64,000 bases of DNA from the NCBI GenBank assembly GCA_034411995.1, contig DAOUME010000005.1:62001-126000 (forward strand). Direction: 5' to 3'. The stretch comes from JAUVXJ01 sp034411995 (GTDB lineage: Bacteria > Chloroflexota > Anaerolineae > UBA7937 > B3-Chlor). Below are positions 51,541 through 60,047 of this stretch, piece by piece. The notes under the pieces are model-generated. The model worked only from the letters and a program-made list of their open reading frames with translations, was not told the DNA's origin and did no database searches. The stretch's first letter is position 1. Each line of letters starts with the position of its first letter. The position numbers and the translations under genes are program-made.

Positions 51541-53344
51541 CAGAAGCTGTGTCGTTCTGAACCTCGTCCTCTTTGCTCTTCCAGCCTGGAACGTCCTCCT
51601 CCCAATCGTGGCGGCTGCGCTTGGGCTTTCTCACTTTCTTGGCGACCACTTCACCCAGTTGCTCGTCATAGACCAACCTCTTCTTGGGCCGCTTCTTCTT
51701 GGTGGGTTCATGCTCCTCATAGGGGAGGGCGACCGAGGCCTGGTCCGGCTCTGGCTCTTGCTGCGGTTCGGCCGATGGCTGCGCTTCCGCTTTCTCTTCC
51801 AGGGGCGGCTCTGTCCCAGTCACCGCGGGTTTCAGTTCTCCGGGTATCTCCTCCGCAGGTGCTGGTGCAGGTTCCTCAGCCTCTGCTTCGGGACCGTGCG
51901 CCTCGTCGCTGGGTTCCACGGAGGCTTCTTCTGCCTCCTCGTCCAGGGCGCCCGCATCGCTCACGGGCGGCTCTGTCTCTTGAGGAGCTTCTTCCAGTGG
52001 GGCAGTCTCTTCTGCCCTCTGTGGCTTCACTTCCCTGCCGAGGATGGCCAGGACATCTCGCTCTCTGAGGGCCTGCTTTGTCTCTTGCAGGGACTTGTCC
52101 CCGAAGCCCTTTATTCCGAGCAGAGTGTCGTCCCCTTCTTGTATCGCATCGAGCAGCGGAGCCAGCTCGGTGATCCCTACGCTGCCCAGTGCATTCAGGA
52201 TGCGTCTCGAGAGCCCCAGCTTCTCCAGAGGCATGTCCTCCGAGATCTCTGCCCTGGCGGCGGCCCTGATCGCATCTTGCTCGGCTCTGCGCACAGCCCT
52301 CTCAGCCGCTTCCGTGGCGCCGATGATGTCTATCCGCCAGCCCGTCAGCTTGGCCGCGAGACGTGCGTTCTGGCCCTCCCGGCCGATGGCCAGAGACAAC
52401 TCCTTGTCCGGCACGACCACGGTGGCTGTTCTGCCTGTTTCGTTGTTGTCAGCCAGTTCCACACCCAGGGGTCGAGCGGGGCTCAGGGACTTGCCAATGA
52501 ACTCTCTGGGGTCACGACTCCACGCTATCACGTCTATCTTCTCGCCGTTGAGCTCACTGACGATGCTCTGAATCCTGACCCCCCGCATGCCGACGCACGC
52601 GCCGACGGGATCGATGCCTTGCTGCAAGGCGGCCACGGCTACCTTCGCCCGGGAACCGGCCTCGCGAGCGATGGCTTTGATCTCCACCAAGCCGTTGTAG
52701 ATCTCTGGGACCTCTACCTCCAGCAGGCGACGCAGCATGTCGGGATGGCTGCGTGAAGCGATGATCTCGGGTCCGCGGCTCGTCTTGTTTACTTCGAGAA
52801 TGAGGACCCGGAGCTTTTGCCTTACATAGTAACGTTCGTTCGCCACCTGCTGGCCACGAGGGACAACAGCCTCAATGCGCCCCAGGTTCACGGCGATGCC
52901 TCGCGCGTCGATGCTGCGCACCGTGCCGCCGACGATCTCACCTTCCCGGCCTACGTACGAATCGTAGAGTGCATCGCGCTCGGCCTCTCTGATGCGCTGG
53001 AGGATCACCTGCTTCGCCGTCTGAGCAGCTATCCTCCCAAAGTCGGGAGGGGTGGTCTCCACATAGACGATCTCACCCAGCTCTGCATCCGGCTTGAGCT
53101 CTCTGGCCTCCCTGAGACTGACGTGATTCTCGCGATCCTCGACCGTCTCTACGACCTCCCGCCCGGTGAACATCTTGACTTCGCCCGTGGAAGGATCGAT
53201 CTTAGCCTCCAGGTACTGGGTACCACCGGAGTCACGCTTGTAGGCAGAGGCCAGGGCCTGCTCGAGCGCCTCTAGGACGACCTCGACGGTGAGCCCGCGT
53301 TCAGCACAGACTTGGTTTATGGCCCTGATGAAATCGGTCTTCAT
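51512..53344 (-). CDS. nusA: Transcription termination/antitermination factor NusA with acidic tail
   Basis: The order is N-terminal RNA polymerase-binding domain (residues 1-130), S1, two KH domains (GACVGMRGVRIQSIVSEL, AIGREGQNARLAAKLTGW) and a helix-hairpin-helix region (LGLSRRILNALGSVGITEL). It is 610 residues long because of a Glu/Pro/Ala-rich tail of about 170 residues ending in a basic KKKRPKKR segment. ATG 53344 gives MKTDFIRAINQVCAERGL, the family start. rimP, its usual upstream partner, is not present before it. Confidence 0.94.
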   Translation of the reverse strand: MKTDFIRAINQVCAERGLTVEVVLEALEQALASAYKRDSGGTQYLEAKIDPSTGEVKMFTGREVVETVEDRENHVSLREARELKPDAELGEIVYVETTPPDFGRIAAQTAKQVILQRIREAERDALYDSYVGREGEIVGGTVRSIDARGIAVNLGRIEAVVPRGQQVANERYYVRQKLRVLILEVNKTSRGPEIIASRSHPDMLRRLLEVEVPEIYNGLVEIKAIAREAGSRAKVAVAALQQGIDPVGACVGMRGVRIQSIVSELNGEKIDVIAWSRDPREFIGKSLSPARPLGVELADNNETGRTATVVVPDKELSLAIGREGQNARLAAKLTGWRIDIIGATEAAERAVRRAEQDAIRAAARAEISEDMPLEKLGLSRRILNALGSVGITELAPLLDAIQEGDDTLLGIKGFGDKSLQETKQALRERDVLAILGREVKPQRAEETAPLEEAPQETEPPVSDAGALDEEAEEASVEPSDEAHGPEAEAEEPAPAPAEEIPGELKPAVTGTEPPLEEKAEAQPSAEPQQEPEPDQASVALPYEEHEPTKKKRPKKRLVYDEQLGEVVAKKVRKPKRSRHDWEEDVPGWKSKEDEVQNDTASDENHGPEEG

Positions 53345-53440
53345 CTTCCATCGGTCCTTTGGTCCATCGCTCTCCGCTCGGAACACAGCGCACCCGTCGC
53401 CGGTCGGGAGAATCAACACTCCCTCTAGTATTCACAATAA

Positions 53441-53465
53441 GAAAAGTGGGGCATGCCCACTTTTC
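53441..53465 (-). terminator. Hairpin with U-rich tail in the nusA leader, possible attenuator
   Basis: A 10-bp perfect stem, GAAAAGTGGG (53441-53450) and CCCACTTTTC (53456-53465), with a 5-nt loop, lies in the ~145-nt leader between the promoter and nusA. In the minus-strand transcript it is followed by a U-rich stretch (UUUUCUUAUUG), as in an intrinsic terminator. The arm sequence GGAAAAGTGG recurs in the promoter spacer (53501-53510). Confidence 0.6.
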
Positions 53466-53494
53466 GAGTCGAGGGGAGTGACTACTCGGTTTCT

Positions 53495-53523
53495 ATTATA
53501 CCACTTTTCCTACAGCTCCGCAA
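53495..53523 (-). promoter_or_regulatory. Promoter of the nusA-infB operon
   Basis: On the minus strand TTGCGG (53518-53523), 17-bp spacer, TATAAT (53495-53500). It would start the transcript near 53488, ahead of the hairpin. Confidence 0.7.
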
Positions 53524-53677
53524 GAGCCAGAAGCGGTACGGAGGGAAAAATAGGCAGAGATCGCACCATTCCTCGCTATGGCTGGGACGACTTTCATGGC
53601 GGGCCAGGGCTGCTGACGCGGGGTGCTCCATGTGCTACAGCGCTCAGCCCTGGCTATGCTTGAGTGGGCCCGGGGCG

Positions 53678-55381
53678 TCAAGCGGTGCGACCGACGAGCT
53701 CCGGCACTTTCTCCATGAGCCGCTCGAGGGGAACGATCTCGCTCTCCTCGGCATCGCGGCGCTTGATCTCCACGCCACCCGCCCTCAAGCTGCGAGAGCC
53801 CACCGTGAGTCGAAAAGGTATGCCGATGAGGTCAGCGTCGTTGAACTTGACGCCAGCGCTCTCATTCCTGTCATCGTACAGGACCTCGCACCCTCCGTCG
53901 CGCAAGGTGTGGTACAGCGACTCCGCGGCGTCCACGGTCGCCTTTTCGTCTCCCAGGACGAGCAGATGGAAGTGGTAGGGGGCCACGGACAGCGGCCATA
54001 CGATGCCGCGATGGTCGTGACGCTGCTCTACGACAGCAGCCATCAGTCGTCCCAGGCCTATGCCATAGCAGCCCATCACCAGCGGCCGGGTCTGACCGGC
54101 TTGGTCCAGGAAGGTGGCGCCCATCAGTTCGCTATACCTGGTGCCCAGCTTGAAGATATGTCCCAGTTCGATCCCCCTCACCAACTTCAGCCTACCGTCG
54201 CAGCGCAGACAGGCATCACCATCCTGCACGGCGGCGATGTCCCCTAGCAGATCGACCTCGAAGTCTCGGGGATGGTTCACGTTGCGCAGGTGATATCCGG
54301 CCTTGTTGGCCCCCGCGACGAAGTTGCTGCCCCAGTTGATGGACTCGTCGGCGACGATCTTGACCTTGCCAGCCTGGCCGATAGGCGAAGCGTACCCCGC
54401 CACGATGCCTGCTCCTTCTACTTCCGGCTGGTCGGCCAGCCTCAGGTCTGATACCTCGAGCAGGCTGGCCAGTTTGGCCTCGTTTACTTCGAGGTCGCCA
54501 CGTATGACCACGAAGGCGAGTTCTCCTCGTGCCACGTAGAAGATGGCCTTGAGGGTTTGCCGCGGTGTCACGCCCAGAAAGCTTGCCAGGTCTTCGATGG
54601 TCGTCGTGCCGGGCGTCGCGACCTCCTCCAGGGGACACTCGGGACCCGCTGGCTCCTGTTGTCTCCGGGCTACTGCACTCTCGGCATTGGCGGCGTAGTC
54701 GCACGACTCGCACAGGACCAGGGTGTCCTCGCCCCCCTCATGGAGGGCCATGAACTCGTGGGAGGCAGCGCCCCCCATTAGTCCTGGGTCCGCTTCCACG
54801 GCCACGGCGTCGACTCCACACCGGCGGAAGGTGCTTTCGTAGGCCCAGAACATCTGCGGATAGTAGGCGTCCAGGTCAGCCCGGTCCACGTGGAAGCTGT
54901 AGGCGTCTTTCATGGTGAATTCGCGCGCTCGAATCAGGCCTCCCCTGGAGCGCGGTTCATCGCGGAATTTGGTCTGTATTTGATAGACCATGAAGGGCAG
55001 TTGGCGGTAGGAGCGGATCTCACGCTGGGCCAGATAGGTGACGACTTCCTCGTGGGTTATGCCCAGCACCAGTTCTCGGAGCGTCCTGTCACGGAAGCGA
55101 GCTAGCACCGGCCCGGCTTCGGAATACCGACCGGTCTGCTGCCAGAGTTCGGCAGGTTGCGCGGATGGCATGCGCATCTCTTGGCCGCCGATGGCGTTCA
55201 TCTCCTCCCGCAGGATGTCTTCGATCTTGCGCAGGACCCTCCATCCCAGGGGCAGGTAGGCGTAGATGCCGGTGGCCACCTGGCGGATCATCCCCGCGCG
55301 GAGCAGAAGCTGGTGGCTCGTCATCTGAGCTTCCGTCGGTAGCTCCCGTAGTGTGCTGCCGAAAAGCCTGGATAGGCGCAC
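53678..55381 (-). CDS. proS: Prolyl-tRNA synthetase, bacterial type with editing domain
   Basis: This 567-residue class II synthetase charges tRNA-Pro. Motif 2 is RDEPRSRGGLIRAREFTMKDAYSFH-like, an inserted YbaK-like editing domain (IEDLASFLGVTPRQTLKA to GYASPIG) hydrolyses Ala-tRNA-Pro, and GCYGIGLGRLMAAVVEQ is motif 3. GTG 55381 is chosen for AAGGAGG 9 nt ahead. Confidence 0.95.
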   Translation of the reverse strand: MRLSRLFGSTLRELPTEAQMTSHQLLLRAGMIRQVATGIYAYLPLGWRVLRKIEDILREEMNAIGGQEMRMPSAQPAELWQQTGRYSEAGPVLARFRDRTLRELVLGITHEEVVTYLAQREIRSYRQLPFMVYQIQTKFRDEPRSRGGLIRAREFTMKDAYSFHVDRADLDAYYPQMFWAYESTFRRCGVDAVAVEADPGLMGGAASHEFMALHEGGEDTLVLCESCDYAANAESAVARRQQEPAGPECPLEEVATPGTTTIEDLASFLGVTPRQTLKAIFYVARGELAFVVIRGDLEVNEAKLASLLEVSDLRLADQPEVEGAGIVAGYASPIGQAGKVKIVADESINWGSNFVAGANKAGYHLRNVNHPRDFEVDLLGDIAAVQDGDACLRCDGRLKLVRGIELGHIFKLGTRYSELMGATFLDQAGQTRPLVMGCYGIGLGRLMAAVVEQRHDHRGIVWPLSVAPYHFHLLVLGDEKATVDAAESLYHTLRDGGCEVLYDDRNESAGVKFNDADLIGIPFRLTVGSRSLRAGGVEIKRRDAEESEIVPLERLMEKVPELVGRTA

Positions 55382-55413
55382 GGCACAGTCCTCCTTCCCG
55401 GATCACATCAGGT

Positions 55414-55442
55414 TTGACAAAGGATGGACGGGGGCATAGAAT
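55414..55442 (+). promoter_or_regulatory. Promoter of the MBL hydrolase gene
   Basis: TTGACA (55414-55419), 17-bp spacer, TAGAAT (55437-55442), 33 bp before the ATG at 55476. Confidence 0.75.
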
Positions 55443-55475
55443 GACACGGTCACAAGCAAGACAAGGGAAGAATGG

Positions 55476-56096
55476 ATGTTCATCGAGAGACTGGTAGTCG
55501 GGATGCTAGAGAGCAACTGCTATCTGGTGGCGAGCGAAGACACCAAGGAGGGCATCATCATTGATCCCGGAGGAGATGGGCCCCTGATTCTTGATCGCGT
55601 GAGGAAACTGGGTCTGAGCATCAAGTACATCGTCAACACTCACGGTCACATAGACCACATCGCGGCGAACCGCCTGGTCAGGGAAGCCACAGGTGCACAG
55701 CTAGCCATCCACAAGGATGATGCAGAGTGGCTGGTGACGGATCAGGGGGCCTACGCGCGCATGTTGGGCGTCCAGTCACGTGGTCCAGCCGCCGATGTAT
55801 TGCTGGAGGAGGGAGACGAGATCGCCTTCGGAGGCGAGAGTCTGCAAGTCATCCACACCCCAGGGCACAGCCTGGGCGGCATCTCGCTCGTGGGCGATGG
55901 CGTCGTCTTCTGCGGTGACACTCTCTTTGCCGACGGTGTGGGCCGGGTGGACCTTCCCGGAGGGAGTTGGGAGACCTTGATGCAGACCATCAAAACCCGC
56001 CTGTTCAGTCTGCCCGATGAGACCACTGCCTACACCGGTCACGGTCCTCCAACCAGTATCGGGCGCGAAAAACAGTTCAACCCCTGGTTCAGGTGA
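55476..56096 (+). CDS. Metallo-beta-lactamase-fold hydrolase (glyoxalase II-like)
   Basis: The 206-residue protein has the dinuclear zinc motif THGHIDH (HxHxDH), with HTPGHSLGGIS, FCGDTLFADGVGR and a final HGPPTSIGREK His. It resembles short glyoxalase II-like thioester hydrolases; no rhodanese or flavodiiron domain is fused. The substrate is not fixed by sequence. First gene of a likely three-gene unit. Confidence 0.88.
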   Translation: MFIERLVVGMLESNCYLVASEDTKEGIIIDPGGDGPLILDRVRKLGLSIKYIVNTHGHIDHIAANRLVREATGAQLAIHKDDAEWLVTDQGAYARMLGVQSRGPAADVLLEEGDEIAFGGESLQVIHTPGHSLGGISLVGDGVVFCGDTLFADGVGRVDLPGGSWETLMQTIKTRLFSLPDETTAYTGHGPPTSIGREKQFNPWFR

Positions 56097-56160
56097 GAAT
56101 ATACCACAGCCGGTCTTCCCCGGCCAACGAGCATAGCCACCAGTCGGGAGGAGTGAAGAG

Positions 56161-56475
56161 ATGCCAAAGGAGTCCAAAGCCAGAAGGTCAGGGATGAACT
56201 GGACCATGGTCAGTCAGAACGTGGCCCTGGGAGTGGCCGTGGTCATCCTTAGCTCCATGGCGGTCAGCATGGGGTTGCATCTGCTGCCGCTGGTCGGTGT
56301 GGCCTTTCAATTCTTCATGCCCTTGGCCTTCGTGATGCTGATGACCTATTTCAGGAGCGAGCAGAAGACGAGAGGCCAGGCGGTTGCAGAAGGTGTCTTC
56401 GCCGGGTGCATCCTCCTGCTGGTATTGACCCTGATAATGGCTGTCCTCAGTCTGTTCAGCCCGGCGGCTGGCTAA
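56161..56475 (+). CDS. Small membrane protein, unknown function
   Basis: The 104-residue protein has a basic start and three hydrophobic segments (about residues 20-40, 45-62 and 78-100). I recognise no family. The ATG follows GGGAGGAGTGAAGAG, a strong Shine-Dalgarno, which supports it as real. It lies between the MBL hydrolase and M20 peptidase genes. Confidence 0.6.
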   Translation: MPKESKARRSGMNWTMVSQNVALGVAVVILSSMAVSMGLHLLPLVGVAFQFFMPLAFVMLMTYFRSEQKTRGQAVAEGVFAGCILLLVLTLIMAVLSLFSPAAG

Positions 56476-56562
56476 TCTGCGCCCGCCGCGACGCAGATCG
56501 ACTTCCCATGGCGCGCCCAGGAGAGGCGCTGTGTATCAGGGATCCCTTCGCAGGAGAGAACA

Positions 56563-57915
56563 GTGCAAGCTTTCTACGCCTACGTGGAGGAAAACGCAGA
56601 CCGTTTCATCGAGGACTTGAAGAAGTTCTGCAGCCTGCCGAGTATCGCCGCTCAGGGCGTGGGCATGACAGAGACGGCCTCCATGGTCTTGGACATGTTG
56701 AGAGGCATCGGCGCTGATGCTCGTCTGATCGAGGTAGCTGATGCGCCACCCGTGGTGTATGGTGAGATAGGGCAGGGGCAGAAGACGCTGATCATCTACG
56801 ATCACTACGACGTGCAGCCTCCAGAGCCTATGAACGAGTGGAAGTCGCAGCCGTTCTCGCCCGAGATCCGGGACGGCTTTATGTACTGCAGGGGAGTGGC
56901 GGACAACAAAGGGGACCTGGTCTCACGGCTCCAGGCCATCGAAGGGTACCAGGCCACCGTGGGCAGCTTGCCTCTGAAGATTAAGTTCGTGTTCGAGGGC
57001 GAGGAAGAGATCGGCAGTCCCCACCTGGCACAGTTCGTGGACGAAAACAAGGAGCTTCTGGCAGGCGCCGACGGTTGTCTGTGGGAAGGAGCAAGGGTTG
57101 ATGCGTCGGGACGCCCCGAGCTGTACCTCGGCCTGAAGGGCATCCTGTACGTTGAACTGCGAGCGAGAGGGGCCTCGCGAGACATCCATTCCTCGTGGGC
57201 ACCCCTGGTGCCCAATCCAGCCTGGAGACTGGTGTGGGCTCTGAGCACTCTCAAGGACGGGAATGATCGTCTCACCCTGGATGGCCTGATGGAGCACGTG
57301 GCCGAACCCCCAGTAGAGGAGGTGGAGATCCTGAAGAGGATCCCCTTCCACGATCAGGAGATCAAGGAGGATCTGGGGCTCGTTGAGTTGCTGGGCGGAG
57401 TCGAGGGCACGGAAGCCGTCCGGAAGCTGCTCTATTCCCCCACCTGCACCATCTGCGGCATGGTGGCTGGCTACACGGGCGAGAGCGCGAAGACGGTGCT
57501 TCCCCATGAGGCCAGAGTGAAGCTGGACTTCCGGCTGGTGCCCAATCTCGAGCCAGAGCTGGTCTTGGATCTACTGCGCAGTCACCTGGATCGCCGTGGG
57601 TTCGATGATGTGGAGATCGCTACCATATCGGGTGAGCACCCGGCCAAGTCCTCTGTCGAGGCTCCCGTGGCCCTGGCTGCTGCCCAGGCTGCTTCCATAG
57701 TGTATGGACAGGAACCCGTGGTCTATCCCTCGATGGCCGGAAGCGGCCCTATGTATCCTCTGAGTGTGGCGCTGGGGATCCCTGCCGTATCCGGCGTGGG
57801 TGTGGGCCATGCCCAGTCGAGGATCCATGCCCCCAACGAGAACATAAGCCTCGAAGACTACTTTCGCTCGATCAAGTTCACCGGCGAGTTCGTTCGCATC
57901 TTCGGAGAGATGTGA
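56563..57915 (+). CDS. M20-family metallopeptidase (dipeptidase-like)
   Basis: The 450-residue protein has the M20 dizinc motifs: YDHYDVQPPEP (His and Asp), RGVADNKGDL (bridging Asp), FEGEEEIGS (catalytic Glu pair), and a C-terminal HAPNENI histidine, with an inserted dimerisation domain. It is closest in style to M20 Xaa-dipeptidases or CNDP-like enzymes. The GTG start follows AGGAGAGAACA. Confidence 0.88.
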   Translation: MQAFYAYVEENADRFIEDLKKFCSLPSIAAQGVGMTETASMVLDMLRGIGADARLIEVADAPPVVYGEIGQGQKTLIIYDHYDVQPPEPMNEWKSQPFSPEIRDGFMYCRGVADNKGDLVSRLQAIEGYQATVGSLPLKIKFVFEGEEEIGSPHLAQFVDENKELLAGADGCLWEGARVDASGRPELYLGLKGILYVELRARGASRDIHSSWAPLVPNPAWRLVWALSTLKDGNDRLTLDGLMEHVAEPPVEEVEILKRIPFHDQEIKEDLGLVELLGGVEGTEAVRKLLYSPTCTICGMVAGYTGESAKTVLPHEARVKLDFRLVPNLEPELVLDLLRSHLDRRGFDDVEIATISGEHPAKSSVEAPVALAAAQAASIVYGQEPVVYPSMAGSGPMYPLSVALGIPAVSGVGVGHAQSRIHAPNENISLEDYFRSIKFTGEFVRIFGEM

Positions 57916-58011
57916 GGGGGTACGGCGGCTTCGGCTCCTGATTCGAGGCAGGCGTTCCAGCGAAATTCATCGCCGGGCTCTGGCCCGCGATCTGCGAAGG
58001 GCAGCACGGCC

Positions 58012-58416
58012 TCAGTGCCCGAGGATCTTCACGCTCTCGTTTCGTCGCTGCCAGATCAACTCCGTCGAGCCGAGGTGGGCCATCAGCTCTTCGACCCTGT
58101 CTCGCAGCGGCATCAGGTTCAGGCTCTTGGTCTTCCAGGTGCCATCTAGCTGGTACAGGATCAACTTGCTGTCGCCCCTGATCTCTACGGAGAAGTCGTG
58201 GGGAGACCGGCCAGCTTTCTTGATGGTAGCGATGAGGTCCTCCAACGCAGCGACGAGAGCCTGGTATTCTGCCTGGTTGGAGGTTACCTGGTCGCCGAAG
58301 CGCAGGCGGCGCTTTCTCAGCTTGCCGTCGCTGTTTCTTCTCAGGGCGTAGCTGCCGTACCCCTGGCCGGGGTTTCCTCGACTTCCCCCGTCGAAGATGA
58401 TGGTGTAGTCTGTCAT
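58012..58416 (-). CDS. RNase H-like protein with incomplete active site
   Basis: The RNase HI fold is clear: FDGGSRGNPGQG (first Asp), NQAEYQAL (Glu), and EIRGDSKL (second Asp). The C-terminus ends RRNESVKILGH, where active homologues usually have a final Asp (N-x-x-A/V-D); here Lys occupies the slot, so the fourth carboxylate appears to be missing. The 134-residue length is typical for the reverse-transcriptase-like RNase HI group. It is the last gene of the minus-strand acyl-CoA cluster. Confidence 0.78.
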   Translation of the reverse strand: MTDYTIIFDGGSRGNPGQGYGSYALRRNSDGKLRKRRLRFGDQVTSNQAEYQALVAALEDLIATIKKAGRSPHDFSVEIRGDSKLILYQLDGTWKTKSLNLMPLRDRVEELMAHLGSTELIWQRRNESVKILGH

Positions 58417-58456
58417 GTCCTCCGTCCGGCTCGTTGGTACGTTCTCGGTCCGCAGG

Positions 58457-60007
58457 CTACAGCGGGATGTTCCCGTGCTTCTTAGCAGGGTTGCGGTCTC
58501 GTTTGTTCTGGAGCGTCGCCAGGGCCTCGATCAGCCGGGGCCTCGTTTCTCGAGGCTCGATGATGTCGTCGATGTAACCCCGGGAAGCGGCGATGTAGGG
58601 GTTTGCCACCTGGTCTCGGTATTCCTGTCCTAGCTTGTCTCTTTCCGCTTCCGGGTCTTCAGCCTGGGCAATCTCCTTTCGGAAGATGATGTTCACGGCT
58701 CCGTCGGTTCCCATGACGGCTATTTCGGCGCTGGGCCAGGCGTAGCTGATGTCGCCACGGATGTGTTTGGAACTCATGACCACGTAGGCGCCCCCGTAGG
58801 CCTTGCGGGTGATGATGGTGACCTTGGGAACCGTAGCCTCACAGTATGCGTAGAGCAGCTTCGCTCCGTGACGTATGATTCCTCCATGTTCCTGGGAGAC
58901 GCCTGGCAGAAAGCCGGGTACGTCGACGAAGGTGATGATGGGGACGTTGAAGCAGTCGCAGAAGCGCACGAAGCGAGCGGCCTTGTCGGAGGCGTTGATG
59001 TCCAGCACTCCGGCGAGCACAGCCGGCTGCTGAGCGACGATACCCACCGAACGCCCATCCAGCCGAGCGAATCCGATGATGATGTTCTGGGCCCAGTGCT
59101 CTTGTACCTCCAGGAACTCCCCACTGTCCACCACGCGACGGATGATCTCCTTCATGTCATAGGGTTTGGTAGGGTTGTCGGGGACGATGGTGTCCAGTTC
59201 TTGGTCCATGCGGTGTGGGTCGTCCGATGTCTGGACGAGCGGAGGGTCTTCCATGTTGTTTTGCGGTATGTAGCTGAGGAGCTTGCGGATGATGAACATA
59301 CAGTCCTCTTCGTCTTGGGCGGCAAAGTGCGCGACTCCGCTGACGCTGTTATGTGCCTTGGCGCCGCCCAACTCCTCGAAGGTGACCTCCTCGCGAGTCA
59401 CCGCCTTGATCACGTCGGGGCCGGTGATGAACATGTAGCTGCTCTCGTCCACCATGATCACGAAATCGGTTATGGCTGGTGAGTAGACAGCGCCGCCGGC
59501 ACAGGGGCCCATGACGGCAGAGATCTGAGGTATGACTCCCGACGAGAGTGTGTTACGGAGAAAAATGTCGGCATAGGCGCCCAGGGAGACCACTCCCTCC
59601 TGAATTCGCGCTCCTCCAGAATCGTTCAGTCCGATCACGGGAGCGCCGTTCTTCGCCGCGAGATCCATGATCTTGCAGATCTTCTCAGCGTGCACCTCTC
59701 CCAGCGAACCACCGAACACGGTGAAATCTTGTGAGAACACGTACGCCAGGCGGCCGTCGATGGTGCCCCAACCGGTCACCACGCTGTCGCTGAGGTATCT
59801 CTTATCCTCGAGCCCAAAGCCCGTGCTCCGATGGGTTACGAACGTGTCTAGCTCGCGGAAAGAGCCGGGGTCCACGAGTAGCTGGATCCGTTCGCGAGCA
59901 GTGAGCTTGCCTTTGGCGTGATGCGCATCTATGCGGTCCTGACCGCCAGCCAACTCTGCCTGCTTTCTCAGTTTTCGAAGTTTGCGGATCTTGGGGTCTG
60001 TGCTCAT
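58457..60007 (-). CDS. Acyl-CoA carboxylase carboxyltransferase (beta) subunit
   Basis: The 516-residue protein shows both crotonase-like halves: DFTVFGGSLGEVHAEKICK and GGARIQEGV in the first, and VDVPGFLPG, KAYGGAYVVMSSK with YAWPSAEIAVMG in the second. It moves carboxyl from carboxybiotin to acetyl- or propionyl-CoA. It should partner with the biotin carboxylase and carrier at 20365-22364, 36 kb away. The start follows AGGAG. Confidence 0.92.
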   Translation of the reverse strand: MSTDPKIRKLRKLRKQAELAGGQDRIDAHHAKGKLTARERIQLLVDPGSFRELDTFVTHRSTGFGLEDKRYLSDSVVTGWGTIDGRLAYVFSQDFTVFGGSLGEVHAEKICKIMDLAAKNGAPVIGLNDSGGARIQEGVVSLGAYADIFLRNTLSSGVIPQISAVMGPCAGGAVYSPAITDFVIMVDESSYMFITGPDVIKAVTREEVTFEELGGAKAHNSVSGVAHFAAQDEEDCMFIIRKLLSYIPQNNMEDPPLVQTSDDPHRMDQELDTIVPDNPTKPYDMKEIIRRVVDSGEFLEVQEHWAQNIIIGFARLDGRSVGIVAQQPAVLAGVLDINASDKAARFVRFCDCFNVPIITFVDVPGFLPGVSQEHGGIIRHGAKLLYAYCEATVPKVTIITRKAYGGAYVVMSSKHIRGDISYAWPSAEIAVMGTDGAVNIIFRKEIAQAEDPEAERDKLGQEYRDQVANPYIAASRGYIDDIIEPRETRPRLIEALATLQNKRDRNPAKKHGNIPL

Positions 60008-60047
60008 GGATGTCGCTCCTGGTCGCTGGTCTGGGGTCGCCGCGGGA

